A stretch of 58,100 bases of DNA, from contig JAIUPL010000033.1 in the NCBI GenBank assembly GCA_020160935.1, positions 1 through 58,100 on the forward strand, read 5' to 3'. The position numbers and the translations under genes are program-made. The stretch comes from Bacteroidota bacterium. Lineage in GTDB: Bacteria; Bacteroidota; Bacteroidia; Chitinophagales; Saprospiraceae. Under the pieces are notes generated by a model, which saw only the letters and a program-made list of their open reading frames with translations, did no database searches and was not told where the DNA came from. Positions 27,246-36,400 of the stretch are shown here, piece by piece (the stretch's first letter is position 1; every line of letters begins with the position of its first letter).

Positions 27246-28070
27246 ATGAAAATCATTTTGTTTCACCTCGCATTAACTTGCTTTTTTTTATCCTGCTGCA
27301 GTAGAGTAATTGCTCAATCCAATCCTATTTCTGTTACTTTGCTTGGGAATTCACTCAGTAATAATGATACTGCAAAATGCATGTTTGGGCTAAATAGAAC
27401 CTTAGGACTGATACATAGAACTGACTCGGATGAGAATTCTATATACCTAATCGCCTACAAGGGAAGCCAATATAAAATTGGCAATGGTAATTGGGTTACT
27501 ATGCCAATTGTAGATGCATTTCCTACTGATGATTATGGGACTGCAATCCCTATAGAGGATACTATTCATTTTTATCATGATGTTAAATTTTATAATTCAT
27601 ACTATGATGAAAATTATAGTTTAAATTCCTTTGCTACAACTGGAGGTTTAATTGATTTCAGGTTGATTTTTTCAACCCGCAAAGCAGGTTTTTCTGACTC
27701 TGTTATTTATTCTTCTCCACTCCATATCCTGGTTCCTCCCGCTTTGCAGCAAGATGTTTCGGCATTACAATACATTTCTCAGCAGAAGGAAACCTGTCCT
27801 GAGTTGATATATTTTTTTTCTAATTCATTCTGCCCAACTTTAAAGTGTTACAATACTTATGAATATTTAAGTACAAATTTTTCCGATTCAATCCTAGGAA
27901 AAATGTCCAAACAAAGACTTGCTTTGATTAGTTGTAAGTTATATGGGCCAGAAATAAATGATATGCTGGAAATAAAGGCAAGCATAAAAAATGCTAAGGA
28001 TATATTACTTGATTCAGATATTGAATACTTAAAAGACTTGGCCAAATATTTAATTTGTGTAGAAAATTAA
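27246..28070 (+). CDS. A+T-rich exported protein of unknown function
   Basis: 274 residues with a signal peptide (HLALTCFFLSCCSRVIAQ). The rest is polar and aromatic-rich (FYHDVKFYNSYYDENYSLNSF) with several cysteines (CPELIYFFSNSFCPTLKCYN). I recognise no family. Base and codon use are far more A+T-rich than in neighbouring genes, and it lies between two direct copies of a palindromic repeat, so it was probably acquired horizontally. It could also be a fast-evolving surface protein. Confidence 0.55.
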   Translation: MKIILFHLALTCFFLSCCSRVIAQSNPISVTLLGNSLSNNDTAKCMFGLNRTLGLIHRTDSDENSIYLIAYKGSQYKIGNGNWVTMPIVDAFPTDDYGTAIPIEDTIHFYHDVKFYNSYYDENYSLNSFATTGGLIDFRLIFSTRKAGFSDSVIYSSPLHILVPPALQQDVSALQYISQQKETCPELIYFFSNSFCPTLKCYNTYEYLSTNFSDSILGKMSKQRLALISCKLYGPEINDMLEIKASIKNAKDILLDSDIEYLKDLAKYLICVEN

Positions 28071-28176
28071 ATCTGAAATTATGAAATATTTTACTTTTTT
28101 TTACAGTCATCCGACATCCCTTATATCAAACAACTTGCTCGTAACCTTTCCTGTGCGAATAATTAATACAACTCCT

Positions 28177-28359
28177 ATGAAACCAATTCTGTTTGTCATT
28201 ATTCTATTCTTTATTGGTTGGTCGACACCCGCCTATGCTATCATTAGTATCGTAAGCGTTCACAATTGTTCCAGCGCTTCCGTTTGCGACGGGCAGGTCA
28301 CCGTCGCTGCCAGCGGGTCTGGCGCTCCATTTACATTTTTATGGAACAATTGGCCGTAG
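28177..28359 (+). pseudogene. Truncated start of a SprB-repeat surface protein
   Basis: 60 codons. A signal peptide (MKPILFVIILFFIGWSTPAYA) is followed by the beginning of a SprB-type repeat (CSSASVCDGQVTVAASGSGAPFTFLWN), the CDGxxTVxxSGxxxPFTYxW pattern seen in gliding adhesins and other very large surface proteins. The frame stops at once where repeat copy 2 begins (28352). The missing rest is not seen downstream, so this is a remnant cut by the element. An upstream in-frame ATG at 28081 is less likely as the start. Confidence 0.8.
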
Positions 28360-28462
28360 TAGGCGCCCTCTGGCCGTAGTTGGCGTCCTCGCCAACTACC
28401 AGGTAGCGATGGGAATTTTAGTTTAACGCGTGTAGTTGGCGAGGACGCCAACTACGGCCAAA
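28352..28462. repeat. Palindromic repeat element, copy 2
   Basis: It is nearly identical to 26992-27120 and in the same orientation: palindromes 28376-28399 and 28432-28455 with the spacer AGGTAGCGATGGGAATTTTA. It differs at TTAACTTG versus TTTAACGCG before the second palindrome and has one 20-bp unit instead of two. It supplies the stop codon that ends the truncated SprB frame. Confidence 0.9.
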
Positions 28463-28542
28463 ATTGAGTTTTGTAATTGTAAAATCGAATTAGATTTGGC
28501 ATGGCGCAGCGCTTCGAAGCGTAGTGGTGGCATGGGATAAAA

Positions 28543-28857
28543 AACATGAGACATCCCGAATTTTGGCCAAAGCCAGGGTTCGGGATCTTATTTTTTGGAA
28601 CTTGTTTCCTGTAGATTTCCCGTAGAGTAATTTCCCGCAGAACTCGCAGATTTACCCGCAGAACTCGCAGAACGTAGAGTACACCGTGTACTCGATATGA
28701 AGAAGTAGGTGTACTCTACGTTCTGCGAGTTCTGCGGGTAAATCTGCGAGTTCTGCGGGAAATTACGCTACGTTCTGGGTTCATCTGCGGGAAAATACTC
28801 TACGCGATCAGTTTGGGCAGGAAAAATTCCCAACCAAAATTCGGGATGTCTCATGTT
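28543..28857. repeat. Nested cruciform: 59-bp perfect inner arms, about 25-bp outer arms
   Basis: The inner arms 28627-28685 and 28708-28766 are perfect reverse complements with a 22-nt loop, each holding two copies of CCCGCAGAACTCGCAG. The outer arms (AACATGAGACATCCCGAATTTTGG from 28543 and its complement ending at 28857) enclose the whole. The gap 28360-28974 has no gene. A lone GCGTAGTGGTGGCATGGGA at about 28519-28537 matches the ends of the hairpins at 30118 and 30816. Confidence 0.95.
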
Positions 28858-28974
28858 AGCATTCCATTCCCCAACTAACTTACCAATTTCGTAGTCTCAT
28901 CCGGGCAATTCAGCGAAAAATTTAAGGAAGCCGCAAAAAATATTATTCGTTTGTGCTTTCACTTCGGCACTGAA

Positions 28975-29700
28975 ATGAATGCACACTCTTACCCTAAACA
29001 AATAACACCTTTGGGAAAGAACAACATATCAAGAATCGCCGGTTTGCTGTATCTCGTGGTGGTGATCACGGGTATTTTTAGCCTGGCTTACGTCCCCAAA
29101 CAGTTGTTTGTCTGGGACAACCCCGCGCAAACATTTGACAATATTGCCACGCATGAAACCCTGTTTCGGGCAAGCATTGCAAGCAGTGCCATTTGTTACA
29201 CCGCCTTTATTTTTCTGCCCATTGCGCTGTTTCAACTACTGAAAACGGTGGATAGACTCTGGGCAGGCGTAATGGCTGTGCTGGCGATTGTCAGCGTTCC
29301 GGTGTCTTTTTCTAACTTACAGAACAAATACAATATTCTTTCTCTGCTGGAAAGCACCAGGCAAAGCGGCACACCACCCCTGCCTGAGTTGCAACAACAG
29401 ACCATGCAGTACCTCACCCAGTATGACAATGGTATTCTCGTTGCGACCATATTTTGGGGGCTGTGGTTGCTTCCGTTCGGATACCTCGTGTACAAATCCG
29501 GGTTCCTTCCAAAGGCCCTCGGAGTGCTGCTGATGTTGGGCTGCCTGGGATATGTGGTAAATTATTTTGGCAATACCTTATCGGCCAACTACGGCGCTTT
29601 GGGCGTGTCTTCTTATTTCGGAATGCTTCCATCCATAGGTGAAATAGGCGCCTGCCTGTGGCTGCTACTCATTGGTGCTAAAGAAAACAAACAACTATAA
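28975..29700 (+). CDS. DUF4386 integral membrane protein
   Basis: 241 residues from MNAHSYP. It has about six hydrophobic helices, beginning ISRIAGLLYLVVVITGIFSLAYVPKQLF, which is the typical DUF4386 opening. DUF4386 proteins are inner-membrane proteins of unknown function. The next gene starts 1 bp after this stop, a sign of translational coupling. Confidence 0.85.
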   Translation: MNAHSYPKQITPLGKNNISRIAGLLYLVVVITGIFSLAYVPKQLFVWDNPAQTFDNIATHETLFRASIASSAICYTAFIFLPIALFQLLKTVDRLWAGVMAVLAIVSVPVSFSNLQNKYNILSLLESTRQSGTPPLPELQQQTMQYLTQYDNGILVATIFWGLWLLPFGYLVYKSGFLPKALGVLLMLGCLGYVVNYFGNTLSANYGALGVSSYFGMLPSIGEIGACLWLLLIGAKENKQL

Positions 29701-29701
29701 A

Positions 29702-30112
29702 ATGGCTATGCAACTGGAAGATTACAAAGTACCCTTACGACTGAAACTGTCTGCTCTTTGGACAGGCGTCATGTTTCTCTACATTTATGGCGATTACTTC
29801 GAACTCTATGTACCCGGAAAAGTAGAAGGCTTGTTGAACGGGCAAAATATGCTGGACAGCCCGATGAAGTTGTTCCTCGCAACTTTCCTTCTGACTATAC
29901 CAGCCCTGATGATTTTTTTATCATTGATGTTGAAGCCGCAAATGACGCGCTGGCTGAATATTGGAGTAGGAGCATTTTTCACCTTGCTTACCTTGCTGGT
30001 AGGAATATCCTCGATGTCGGAATGGCGGGCTTTTTATGTGTTCCTTGCTTTTCTGGAAAGTGTTGTTACGGCTGTCATTGTGTGGCAGGCATGGAACTGG
30101 AAACGCATGTAG
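29702..30112 (+). CDS. Small four-helix membrane protein (DUF6326-like)
   Basis: 136 residues from MAMQLEDYKVPLRLKLSALW, chosen because it follows the upstream stop by 1 bp. Four hydrophobic segments are visible (WTGVMFLYIYGDYFELY, LFLATFLLTIPALMIFLSLML, LNIGVGAFFTLLTLLVGI, FYVFLAFLESVVTAVIVWQAW). The order and the YGDYFELY motif fit DUF6326, of unknown function. It forms an operon with the DUF4386 gene; a 43-bp-arm hairpin follows 5 bp after the stop. Confidence 0.75.
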   Translation: MAMQLEDYKVPLRLKLSALWTGVMFLYIYGDYFELYVPGKVEGLLNGQNMLDSPMKLFLATFLLTIPALMIFLSLMLKPQMTRWLNIGVGAFFTLLTLLVGISSMSEWRAFYVFLAFLESVVTAVIVWQAWNWKRM

Positions 30113-30117
30113 GGTGA

Positions 30118-30207
30118 CGTAGTGGTGGCATGGGAAAAAGATCGGCCCGTTTCTTTGTCCTTTTGGACAAAGAAACGGGCCGATCTTTTTCCCATGCCAC
30201 CACTACG
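30118..30207. repeat. Perfect 43-bp-arm hairpin, variable-stem type, copy 1
   Basis: Arms 30118-30160 and 30165-30207 are exact reverse complements with a TTTT loop. The outer part CGTAGTGGTGGCATGGGA and the loop-proximal GTCC TTTT GGAC are shared with 30816-30908, but the middle of the stem (GGCCCGTTTCTT) differs. It separates convergent genes, and the right arm contains the stop codon (TAG) of the minus-strand DHFR-like gene. Confidence 0.97.
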
Positions 30208-30736
30208 CTATCTCATACGTCAGGTTTACCAAACCAGTCTCAAACATCTGTGTATCAACAAGTTTCCACTCCGTTTCCAAAGTATTTTTCGGAAACAACG
30301 GTATTCCATCGCCGATGATTTTGGGTACAATAGAAATGATCATCTGATCCAGCAGCCCGTTTTGAATAAAGGCGTTGATGAGTTGCCCGCCGCCCACCAG
30401 CCAGATGTCTTTGGGCGATTGTTTTTTCAGCGCTGTCACAACATCCGGCAGGTTTTCTGTCAGCAAACGTGTGTCGGGGCTCTTGATCTTCAACAATTTA
30501 TCGGTGCTGACGATAATAGTATCGAATCCTGTATACGGCCATTCAATCCTGAACCCCAGCAACTCGTCGTACGTTTTTCTCCCCATCATGATAGTACCAA
30601 TGCGTTCCAGCAGTGCTGCATATCCGTAATCGCCGGTTTCGGGGTTGGGAATGGAGGTAAGCCAGTCGAGGTTTCCATCTGGTCGGGCAATATAGCCGTC
30701 GAGGCTGGTGGCGATGTAGAGTATTACCTTGCTCAT
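30203..30736 (-). CDS. Dihydrofolate-reductase-family protein (RibD C-terminal-like)
   Basis: 177 residues. It begins with MSKVILYIATSLDGYIARPDG and has the nucleotide-binding KTYDEL and DIWLVGGGQLINAFIQNGLLDQ motifs of the DHFR/RibD reductase fold. Family members are NADPH-dependent reductases; the substrate is not known and this is not the housekeeping DHFR. Both its 3' end and its upstream side are bordered by related long hairpins (30118-30207, 30816-30908). Confidence 0.85.
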   Translation of the reverse strand: MSKVILYIATSLDGYIARPDGNLDWLTSIPNPETGDYGYAALLERIGTIMMGRKTYDELLGFRIEWPYTGFDTIIVSTDKLLKIKSPDTRLLTENLPDVVTALKKQSPKDIWLVGGGQLINAFIQNGLLDQMIISIVPKIIGDGIPLFPKNTLETEWKLVDTQMFETGLVNLTYEIA

Positions 30737-30815
30737 GTTGGTGTCTGGTGGTGGTTATCAGTCCAGTCGTGCAGGGCATAGACGGGAATTTGTGGAATAG
30801 GTTGCAGCGTAGTAG

Positions 30816-30908
30816 CGTAGTGGTGGCATGGGAAAAAAGATCAACCCTTGTTTTTGTCCCTTTTGGACAAAAACAAGGGTTGATCTTTTTTCCCATGCCA
30901 CCACTACG
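30816..30908. repeat. Perfect 44-bp-arm hairpin, variable-stem type, copy 2
   Basis: Arms 30816-30859 and 30865-30908 are exact reverse complements with a 5-nt loop. It shares both ends with the hairpin at 30118, while the stem middle is AACCCTTGTTTTT instead of GGCCCGTTTCTT, still fully paired. The right arm contains the TAG stop of the MBL-fold gene. It lies between that gene and the start of the DHFR-like gene. Confidence 0.97.
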
Positions 30909-31689
30909 TCATCTCCGTTTTTACCCCGGATTCCAAAAACACCGTCCTGTTTTTGGTCAATTCACTGGAAAAAACCACCGATTTTAACACGCTTTCCGTT
31001 TCCTTGAAATGCGTCCAGCCTTTGAAATGAATGGGAACGACGGTGCGCGGGTTCAGCACTTCCACGGCTTTCAGCAGGTCCTTGCTGTCCATGGTGTATT
31101 GCCCAAAACCGCTCAGGTAGCGAAACTGCGCCGATCCGACATGAAAAATACCGATATCGACCTTGTAGCGCCGGGCTATTTCCCGGATTCCCGGAAAAAA
31201 CACCGTATCGCCGGAAATGTATAGCACGCCTTTGTCCTGCCCTTCAAATTCAATGACAAAACCGATGACCTTGCCGGCAAAAAACTCTGGCAGCCACCAG
31301 GGGTGATGCATGGCCGGTACGGCGGTTATTTTCAGACCGGGAACTTTAGGCGTATGGATGGAGTAGGTTTCCCAGTCATCGAGTCCGGTGATGCCGGAAA
31401 TAGCCCGGGCGGCCGGTTTGGTGGAAATAATCAGGGGCACTGTCCGGCTGAACGCCTTGCCCTGGTGGTCGAAATTATCCTTGTGCTGGTGGTGGCTCAG
31501 CAGAATGAGGTCGATACCCTCTAAAGTAGTATGTTGCAAGGCCGGATTGTCCGTTTTGCGGGAAACGGCGCCGAAACCGTGGTGATACAGATGGCCCGCC
31601 TGATCCAGTGTAGGATCGGTCAGAATACGGTATCCATTGATTTCCAAAAGGATACAGGCGGTGTCAATGTGGGTGATTTGGATGGACAT
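30904..31689 (-). CDS. MBL-fold metallo-hydrolase (UlaG/RomA-like)
   Basis: 261 residues. It has the opening ITHIDTACILLEINGYRILTDPTL, the metal-binding loop LLSHHQHKDNFD, YISGDTVFFPGIREIA and the late motif VVPIHFKGWTHF, typical of the beta-lactamase-fold L-ascorbate-6-P lactonase/RomA-like group. The loop reads SHHQHKDNFD rather than SHxHxDH, so the second half of the usual HxHxDH is changed. There is no signal peptide. It starts 9 bp after the PPK2 stop on the same strand, so the two are likely one operon. Confidence 0.85.
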   Translation of the reverse strand: MSIQITHIDTACILLEINGYRILTDPTLDQAGHLYHHGFGAVSRKTDNPALQHTTLEGIDLILLSHHQHKDNFDHQGKAFSRTVPLIISTKPAARAISGITGLDDWETYSIHTPKVPGLKITAVPAMHHPWWLPEFFAGKVIGFVIEFEGQDKGVLYISGDTVFFPGIREIARRYKVDIGIFHVGSAQFRYLSGFGQYTMDSKDLLKAVEVLNPRTVVPIHFKGWTHFKETESVLKSVVFSSELTKNRTVFLESGVKTEMT

Positions 31690-31698
31690 GTTATTCCC

Positions 31699-32850
31699 CT
31701 ACGTATGCTCTTCCGACATCTGGCTAATCAACAAATTCTCCCCTTTTTCATAAATCACATTGGAGCGGCCGACCACCAGCGGATCGAGGCGACCGATGCG
31801 TCTCACGTCCTTGTTTTCGTAAGGCACCTTGTGTAGCACATAACGCATGGCATTGAGGCGTGCCCGTTTTTTGCAATTGGATTTTACCACTATCCACGGC
31901 GCATCGGAGGTATCCGTAAAGAAAAACATGTTTTCCTTGGCCGTGGTATAGTCGTCCCATTTATCGAGCGAAGCGCGGTCGATGGGCGACAGTTTCCATT
32001 GTTTGAGCGGGTGTGTTTCGCGTTCCTTGAACCGGCGTTTTTGCTCTTCTCGGCTCACGGAGAACCAGAATTTGATCAAAATGATGCCACTGCGCACCAG
32101 ATTGCGCTCTATTTCGGGTACCTGCCGCATAAATTCGGTGTATTCTTCCTTGGTACAAAAGCCCATCACACTTTCCACGCCGGCGCGGTTGTACCAGGAG
32201 CGGTCGAACAACACAATCTCGCCGGAAGAGGGCAGGTGGCGAATATAGCGCTGGAAATACCATTGCCCGCGTTCTTCTTCGGTGGGTTTTTCGAGGGCCA
32301 CCACCCTGGCGCCGCGCGGATTGAGGTGCTCCATCACGCGTTTGATGGTGCCCCCTTTACCCGCAGCATCGCGGCCTTCAAACAGGATCATAACCCGGTT
32401 GCCGGTTTTTTTGGTCCATGCCTGGAGTTTCAGGAGTTCCACCTGCAGGTCGTATTTCTGGGCCTCATAGTTTTTGCGCGACATGAGGTTTTTGTAAGGG
32501 TACCCGCCTTCGCGCCAGTCGGCAGCCAGTTCTTCGTCGGGGTTGCCTCTTGCATTTTTGAGGGCTTTTTTTTCTTCCAACAGGACTTTCAGCAGCAGTT
32601 TGCGCTCTTCCAAAGGGAAATTGTTGAGATACGCTTCTGCTACCTTGCGCCGGTCTTCTTTGGGTGTGGTGGCAAGGTCGTTGGCCAGCACGGTGGCTTC
32701 GTGGTTTATTTTTTTCCGAATGCGTTTGTTGACGGTTTGTACACGGGCTTCTTCTACCGTTTCGCCGCCGGTCAGGTCGCCCTCTGCTACTTTACGGGTC
32801 GGATTTTTGAGTGCAGTTGTTTCGTTGATAGGATTCGGTGTTCTTTTCAT
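31699..32850 (-). CDS. ppk2: Polyphosphate kinase 2
   Basis: About 383 residues from the ATG at 32850 (an ATG at 32904 is also in frame). The PPK2 fold is clear: Walker A FEGRDAAGKGGTIKRV, the lid region RHLPSSGEIVLFDRSWYNRAGVE and the family end FFFTDTSDAPWIVVKSNCKKRARLNAMRYVL. The enzyme transfers phosphate between polyphosphate and nucleoside di- or monophosphates; preference cannot be read from sequence alone. The N-terminal about 100 residues are a charged extension. Confidence 0.92.
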   Translation of the reverse strand: MKRTPNPINETTALKNPTRKVAEGDLTGGETVEEARVQTVNKRIRKKINHEATVLANDLATTPKEDRRKVAEAYLNNFPLEERKLLLKVLLEEKKALKNARGNPDEELAADWREGGYPYKNLMSRKNYEAQKYDLQVELLKLQAWTKKTGNRVMILFEGRDAAGKGGTIKRVMEHLNPRGARVVALEKPTEEERGQWYFQRYIRHLPSSGEIVLFDRSWYNRAGVESVMGFCTKEEYTEFMRQVPEIERNLVRSGIILIKFWFSVSREEQKRRFKERETHPLKQWKLSPIDRASLDKWDDYTTAKENMFFFTDTSDAPWIVVKSNCKKRARLNAMRYVLHKVPYENKDVRRIGRLDPLVVGRSNVIYEKGENLLISQMSEEHT

Positions 32851-32941
32851 GCCATTTCTGGCGTTTGCGTCCAATTGAAAATGCAAAAAATGGCTTTTTT
32901 TCACACCAACAGCCTGACATCAATCAGTCGGCAGGGTAATT

Positions 32942-33439
32942 TTAGACAGCCGTGCTGTATATGTGCAGCACGTCCTCTCCTACTTCCATTGTTCGTTCAA
33001 AGCGCAGCCCCAGCCGTTCCAGCACTTTGATGGAATGCACATTATCAGGCAGCAGCGTTGCCAGTACAGGCAGATATTCCGGGCGATCACTCGCCATATC
33101 CAGCACCGCACGGGCGCCTTCCGTAGCGTACCCTTGTCCCTGATATTCCGGCAAAAAGGCAAATCCAATGTCAAAATGCGGCAAATAATCGCGTTTCAAA
33201 AACGACACTACCCCAATCGGCTTGTTGCCGTCGCGCAGCCAGGCCACCCAGTAATACAGGTTGGGCGTGTTCATGATGCGCTCGACATAAGCCCTGGCGT
33301 CGGCTTCCGAATGCACATTTCGGTCGCCGATAAACCGGATCCAGCCGGGCGTATTCACCAGCACGCGCATAAAGGCGTAGTCGTCGGGGCGCAAGAGTTG
33401 AAGTTGGAGGCGTGGACTGGTAATCTGATCGGGAATCAT
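32942..33439 (-). CDS. RimJ/RimL-type GNAT acetyltransferase
   Basis: 165 residues. SPRLQLQLLRPDDYAFM at the start, IGVVSFLKRDYLPHFDIGFAFLPEYQGQGYATEGARAVLD (acetyl-CoA motif QGQGYA) and NVHSIKVLERLGLRFE at the end are typical of this subgroup. It is cytoplasmic. It starts 5 bp after the stop of the giant beta-helix gene on the same strand, so it may be co-transcribed, although no functional link is obvious. Confidence 0.9.
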   Translation of the reverse strand: MIPDQITSPRLQLQLLRPDDYAFMRVLVNTPGWIRFIGDRNVHSEADARAYVERIMNTPNLYYWVAWLRDGNKPIGVVSFLKRDYLPHFDIGFAFLPEYQGQGYATEGARAVLDMASDRPEYLPVLATLLPDNVHSIKVLERLGLRFERTMEVGEDVLHIYSTAV

Positions 33440-33444
33440 ACAGT

Positions 33445-36400
33445 TTAAAGCACTTCTATGGTACGAATGATGGTAAATCCGTCGGAGGCCGAAAGTTTCA
33501 AAAAATAAATGCCTTTTTCTGCCGGTGCAGGCAAATTGAACCGATCGGGAGCATCTTGTTTCAGCACGCCATTTGTCTGAAGTTGGCCTTGCAAATTGTA
33601 GAATGCATATCGTTCCGGAGCAAAATCACCCAAAATCTGTATAAATAAATGCCCCTGGCCCACAGGATTGGGGAAAATACGAACTGTCCGCTCCGGCGCC
33701 GCTGCTATGCCGCTTTCCACAAAAAAGTAAGGCTCCGACTCTACCGAGCAGCCTTCTGCATTGGTTGCCTGTACGGAATACACACCCCCAACAAGGGGCA
33801 TCCAACTCATTTCATTCGCTCCCTCGATCGGATTTCCATCCAGCAGCCATTGCAAGGCATCGGGACTAGACACAGACAGCACTCCGCCACTCCGCTCTAT
33901 CACCGGCACTTGTGGAAGCGGGAGCACCTGAAGCGTCATGGTGTCGGATGCCTGGCACAAGTCGGCGCTGGTAGCAACGAGTATGTAAGCGCCCGATTCC
34001 TGGGCCGGAACAAGCAATTCGCAACTTTCTTCCAGCGGATTGCCCAGCGCATCGCTCCACACACAAGCGCCCGAACTGCTGCCCTGCAACACGACCGTGT
34101 CGCCACTGCAAACAGACACATCCGGGCCCGCAAACACCATCGGCAAAGGGTATATGACGACTTCAATGGTGTCGCTGCTGCTGCCAATGGCGTTGGATGC
34201 TGTCAGGATATATGTGCCGGAACTGTCCACGGTAATATGGGGCGTAGTGGCGCCCGTATTCCACAAATAAGTGGATGCACCGGGAGCGAAGCCTTGCAAA
34301 GCCGCCTGGCCACACACGGCCACATCCGGGCCGAGTTGCACCAGCGGAGCCGAAGGCGTTTCAAATGCACCAGGGTCGGGATTGGGCAACTGGCGCGCAA
34401 ATCCGCGCAAATCGGTCAGCACCTCCGTTTGGGTACCGATATTTTCCAGTACAGGATTGTGCAGCGAAAGGCTGTCGGGCAGGGCGTTGGTCCACATGGG
34501 ACTGGCTTGTGCGGAATGTTGATCCCCGCCTGTCAATGCCTGAATGCCGCTCAGTTCGGCGCTGCCGAAGCAAAGTTGTGCGCCATTGGTGAAGTAAACA
34601 TTGTAGTCGAAATGCGAAGCCGTGTTGCCGGCCGAGTTAAAGGCAAGGCCGAGCCCGGTATTGACAAATACGTTATTGACGACAGACGCGCCTTTGGTCT
34701 GCTGCATTTCAAAAGCCAGATTATCTGTATCCGCAGAGTTGTGTCGCACGGTATTGTGCAGAATTTGTATCGAATCGCAATTGATAATCCACATGCCCCG
34801 CGAAACGGCCACGATACCCGTGCCCAGGTTCATGGAAATGGAATTGTTGGAAACCAGGGAAATATCGCTTCCGAAATTGGAACAATTGATCAGGTACATG
34901 CCCACCGTCGCCTGCACGCCCCCAATACCAATGCGGTTGTTGCTGATGTCGTAATTGTTCAAATTCAGACCGTAAATGCCGTATAAACTGTTGAAAGAAG
35001 CAGCGCCAAATTCGTTGTTGCGCACCTGCACATTGCGCCATTTTTGCAGGTTCAGGCAATCGTCGCTGGACCCGTACACCCGGTTGTTTTCAAAAATCAG
35101 GTTGTACTTAACGGGGCCGGTACCTACCAGATTGGCGCCCATGCTTGCGCCCTGAATGACACAGTGCCGCACGGTCAGGTTGGAATCGGGGAATGCGCCC
35201 AGCGCATAATCGCTGTCGGAAGAATTGCCGCTGAAATAGCCTTCAATGATACAGTTTTCAAAGGTAATATCCGTTCCAAAAGCAATGAACACAGGGGAAA
35301 CATTGTTGGGATTCGCCGTTTGTTTGATTTTCAGGTGTTTGAATTTCAAAAAACGGGCGAGTTGCGTGCGCAGGGTGAATGAACTGTTGACCGTTGCTGC
35401 CGCACTCAAAACAGCCGCTGTGCTGTCGCCGCTTTCTCCCTGAAATGTGAGCCAGTTCTGCGGCGAACTGCCCTTGAGCAGTCCAATCTGGATTTGTTCG
35501 TTGTACGTGCCATCGCGCACCAGCAGGGTCGTCCCGCTGCACAATCCGCCCCTGGTAGCAGCATGCACCGCCGACGAAAAATCGGGAAAATCGCCATCCG
35601 CCCCGCCGATGGTGTAGGCGCCCGACAAGCCCGAAAACAGGTTTTCAAAGGTCAGCACATCATCGGGTAGGAAAAAATCGGTATCCGCATTGGGGCTGCT
35701 GCACTGCACAGAAACGGTATTTCCCTGCAATGGAATGAGGTTTTGCAGGCCCAGCGACACTTGCTCAGCCTCGCCGGAAGCCAGGATGCCCGCCCAGGGA
35801 ATGGCTGCCTGCGCCACGCCATTGAGGGTGACGGTAAGGGTAGCCGACGTCAAGGTTTCCAGCCCCGTATTTTGAAGCAGGATGTCCAGCGGCAGTTCAG
35901 CGCAATACACCGAATCGGCAGAAGGATTTACAAAACCCGCTACTGCCACCGAGCGCTGCACGGGTGTGTATTCATCCGCGCCGATGTCGGGCGTCAGCGC
36001 ACTGCGGCTTTCTCCGTCCAGGTCGGCGGTTACGGAGGGCAATGGTGTACCCAGTCCGTTCAGCACGGCATTGGAAACGTGCAAATCGGTTGCGCTGGCG
36101 TAGTATGGGTTTCGGCTGATGCTGTTGGGTGGCAAATCGGGTACGGTCGTTCCGTTGTACAGGTTGCAGTGGCTGAACGTCTCTACTTCGTTGGTTTCGT
36201 TTTGTGTGACCACTGGCAAGCCGCCGGATCGCACCACAATCGAGTTGTTCTGGATGCGGATAAACCGGCTGCTATTGGCCAGGAAAAGTCCCTTGCAGTC
36301 ATCGGCGCCCGACAGGATATTGAGGCTGTTGTGGACAAAATCGAGGTAACGGCAAGACTGGATAAGGGCGCCGTTGGCCTGGGTCGATTCACCTGTATTG

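Noticed and set aside
31999-33030. Plus-strand open frame of 343 codons
   Set aside because: It is antisense to PPK2 and the RimJ-type gene, both of which have clear motifs.
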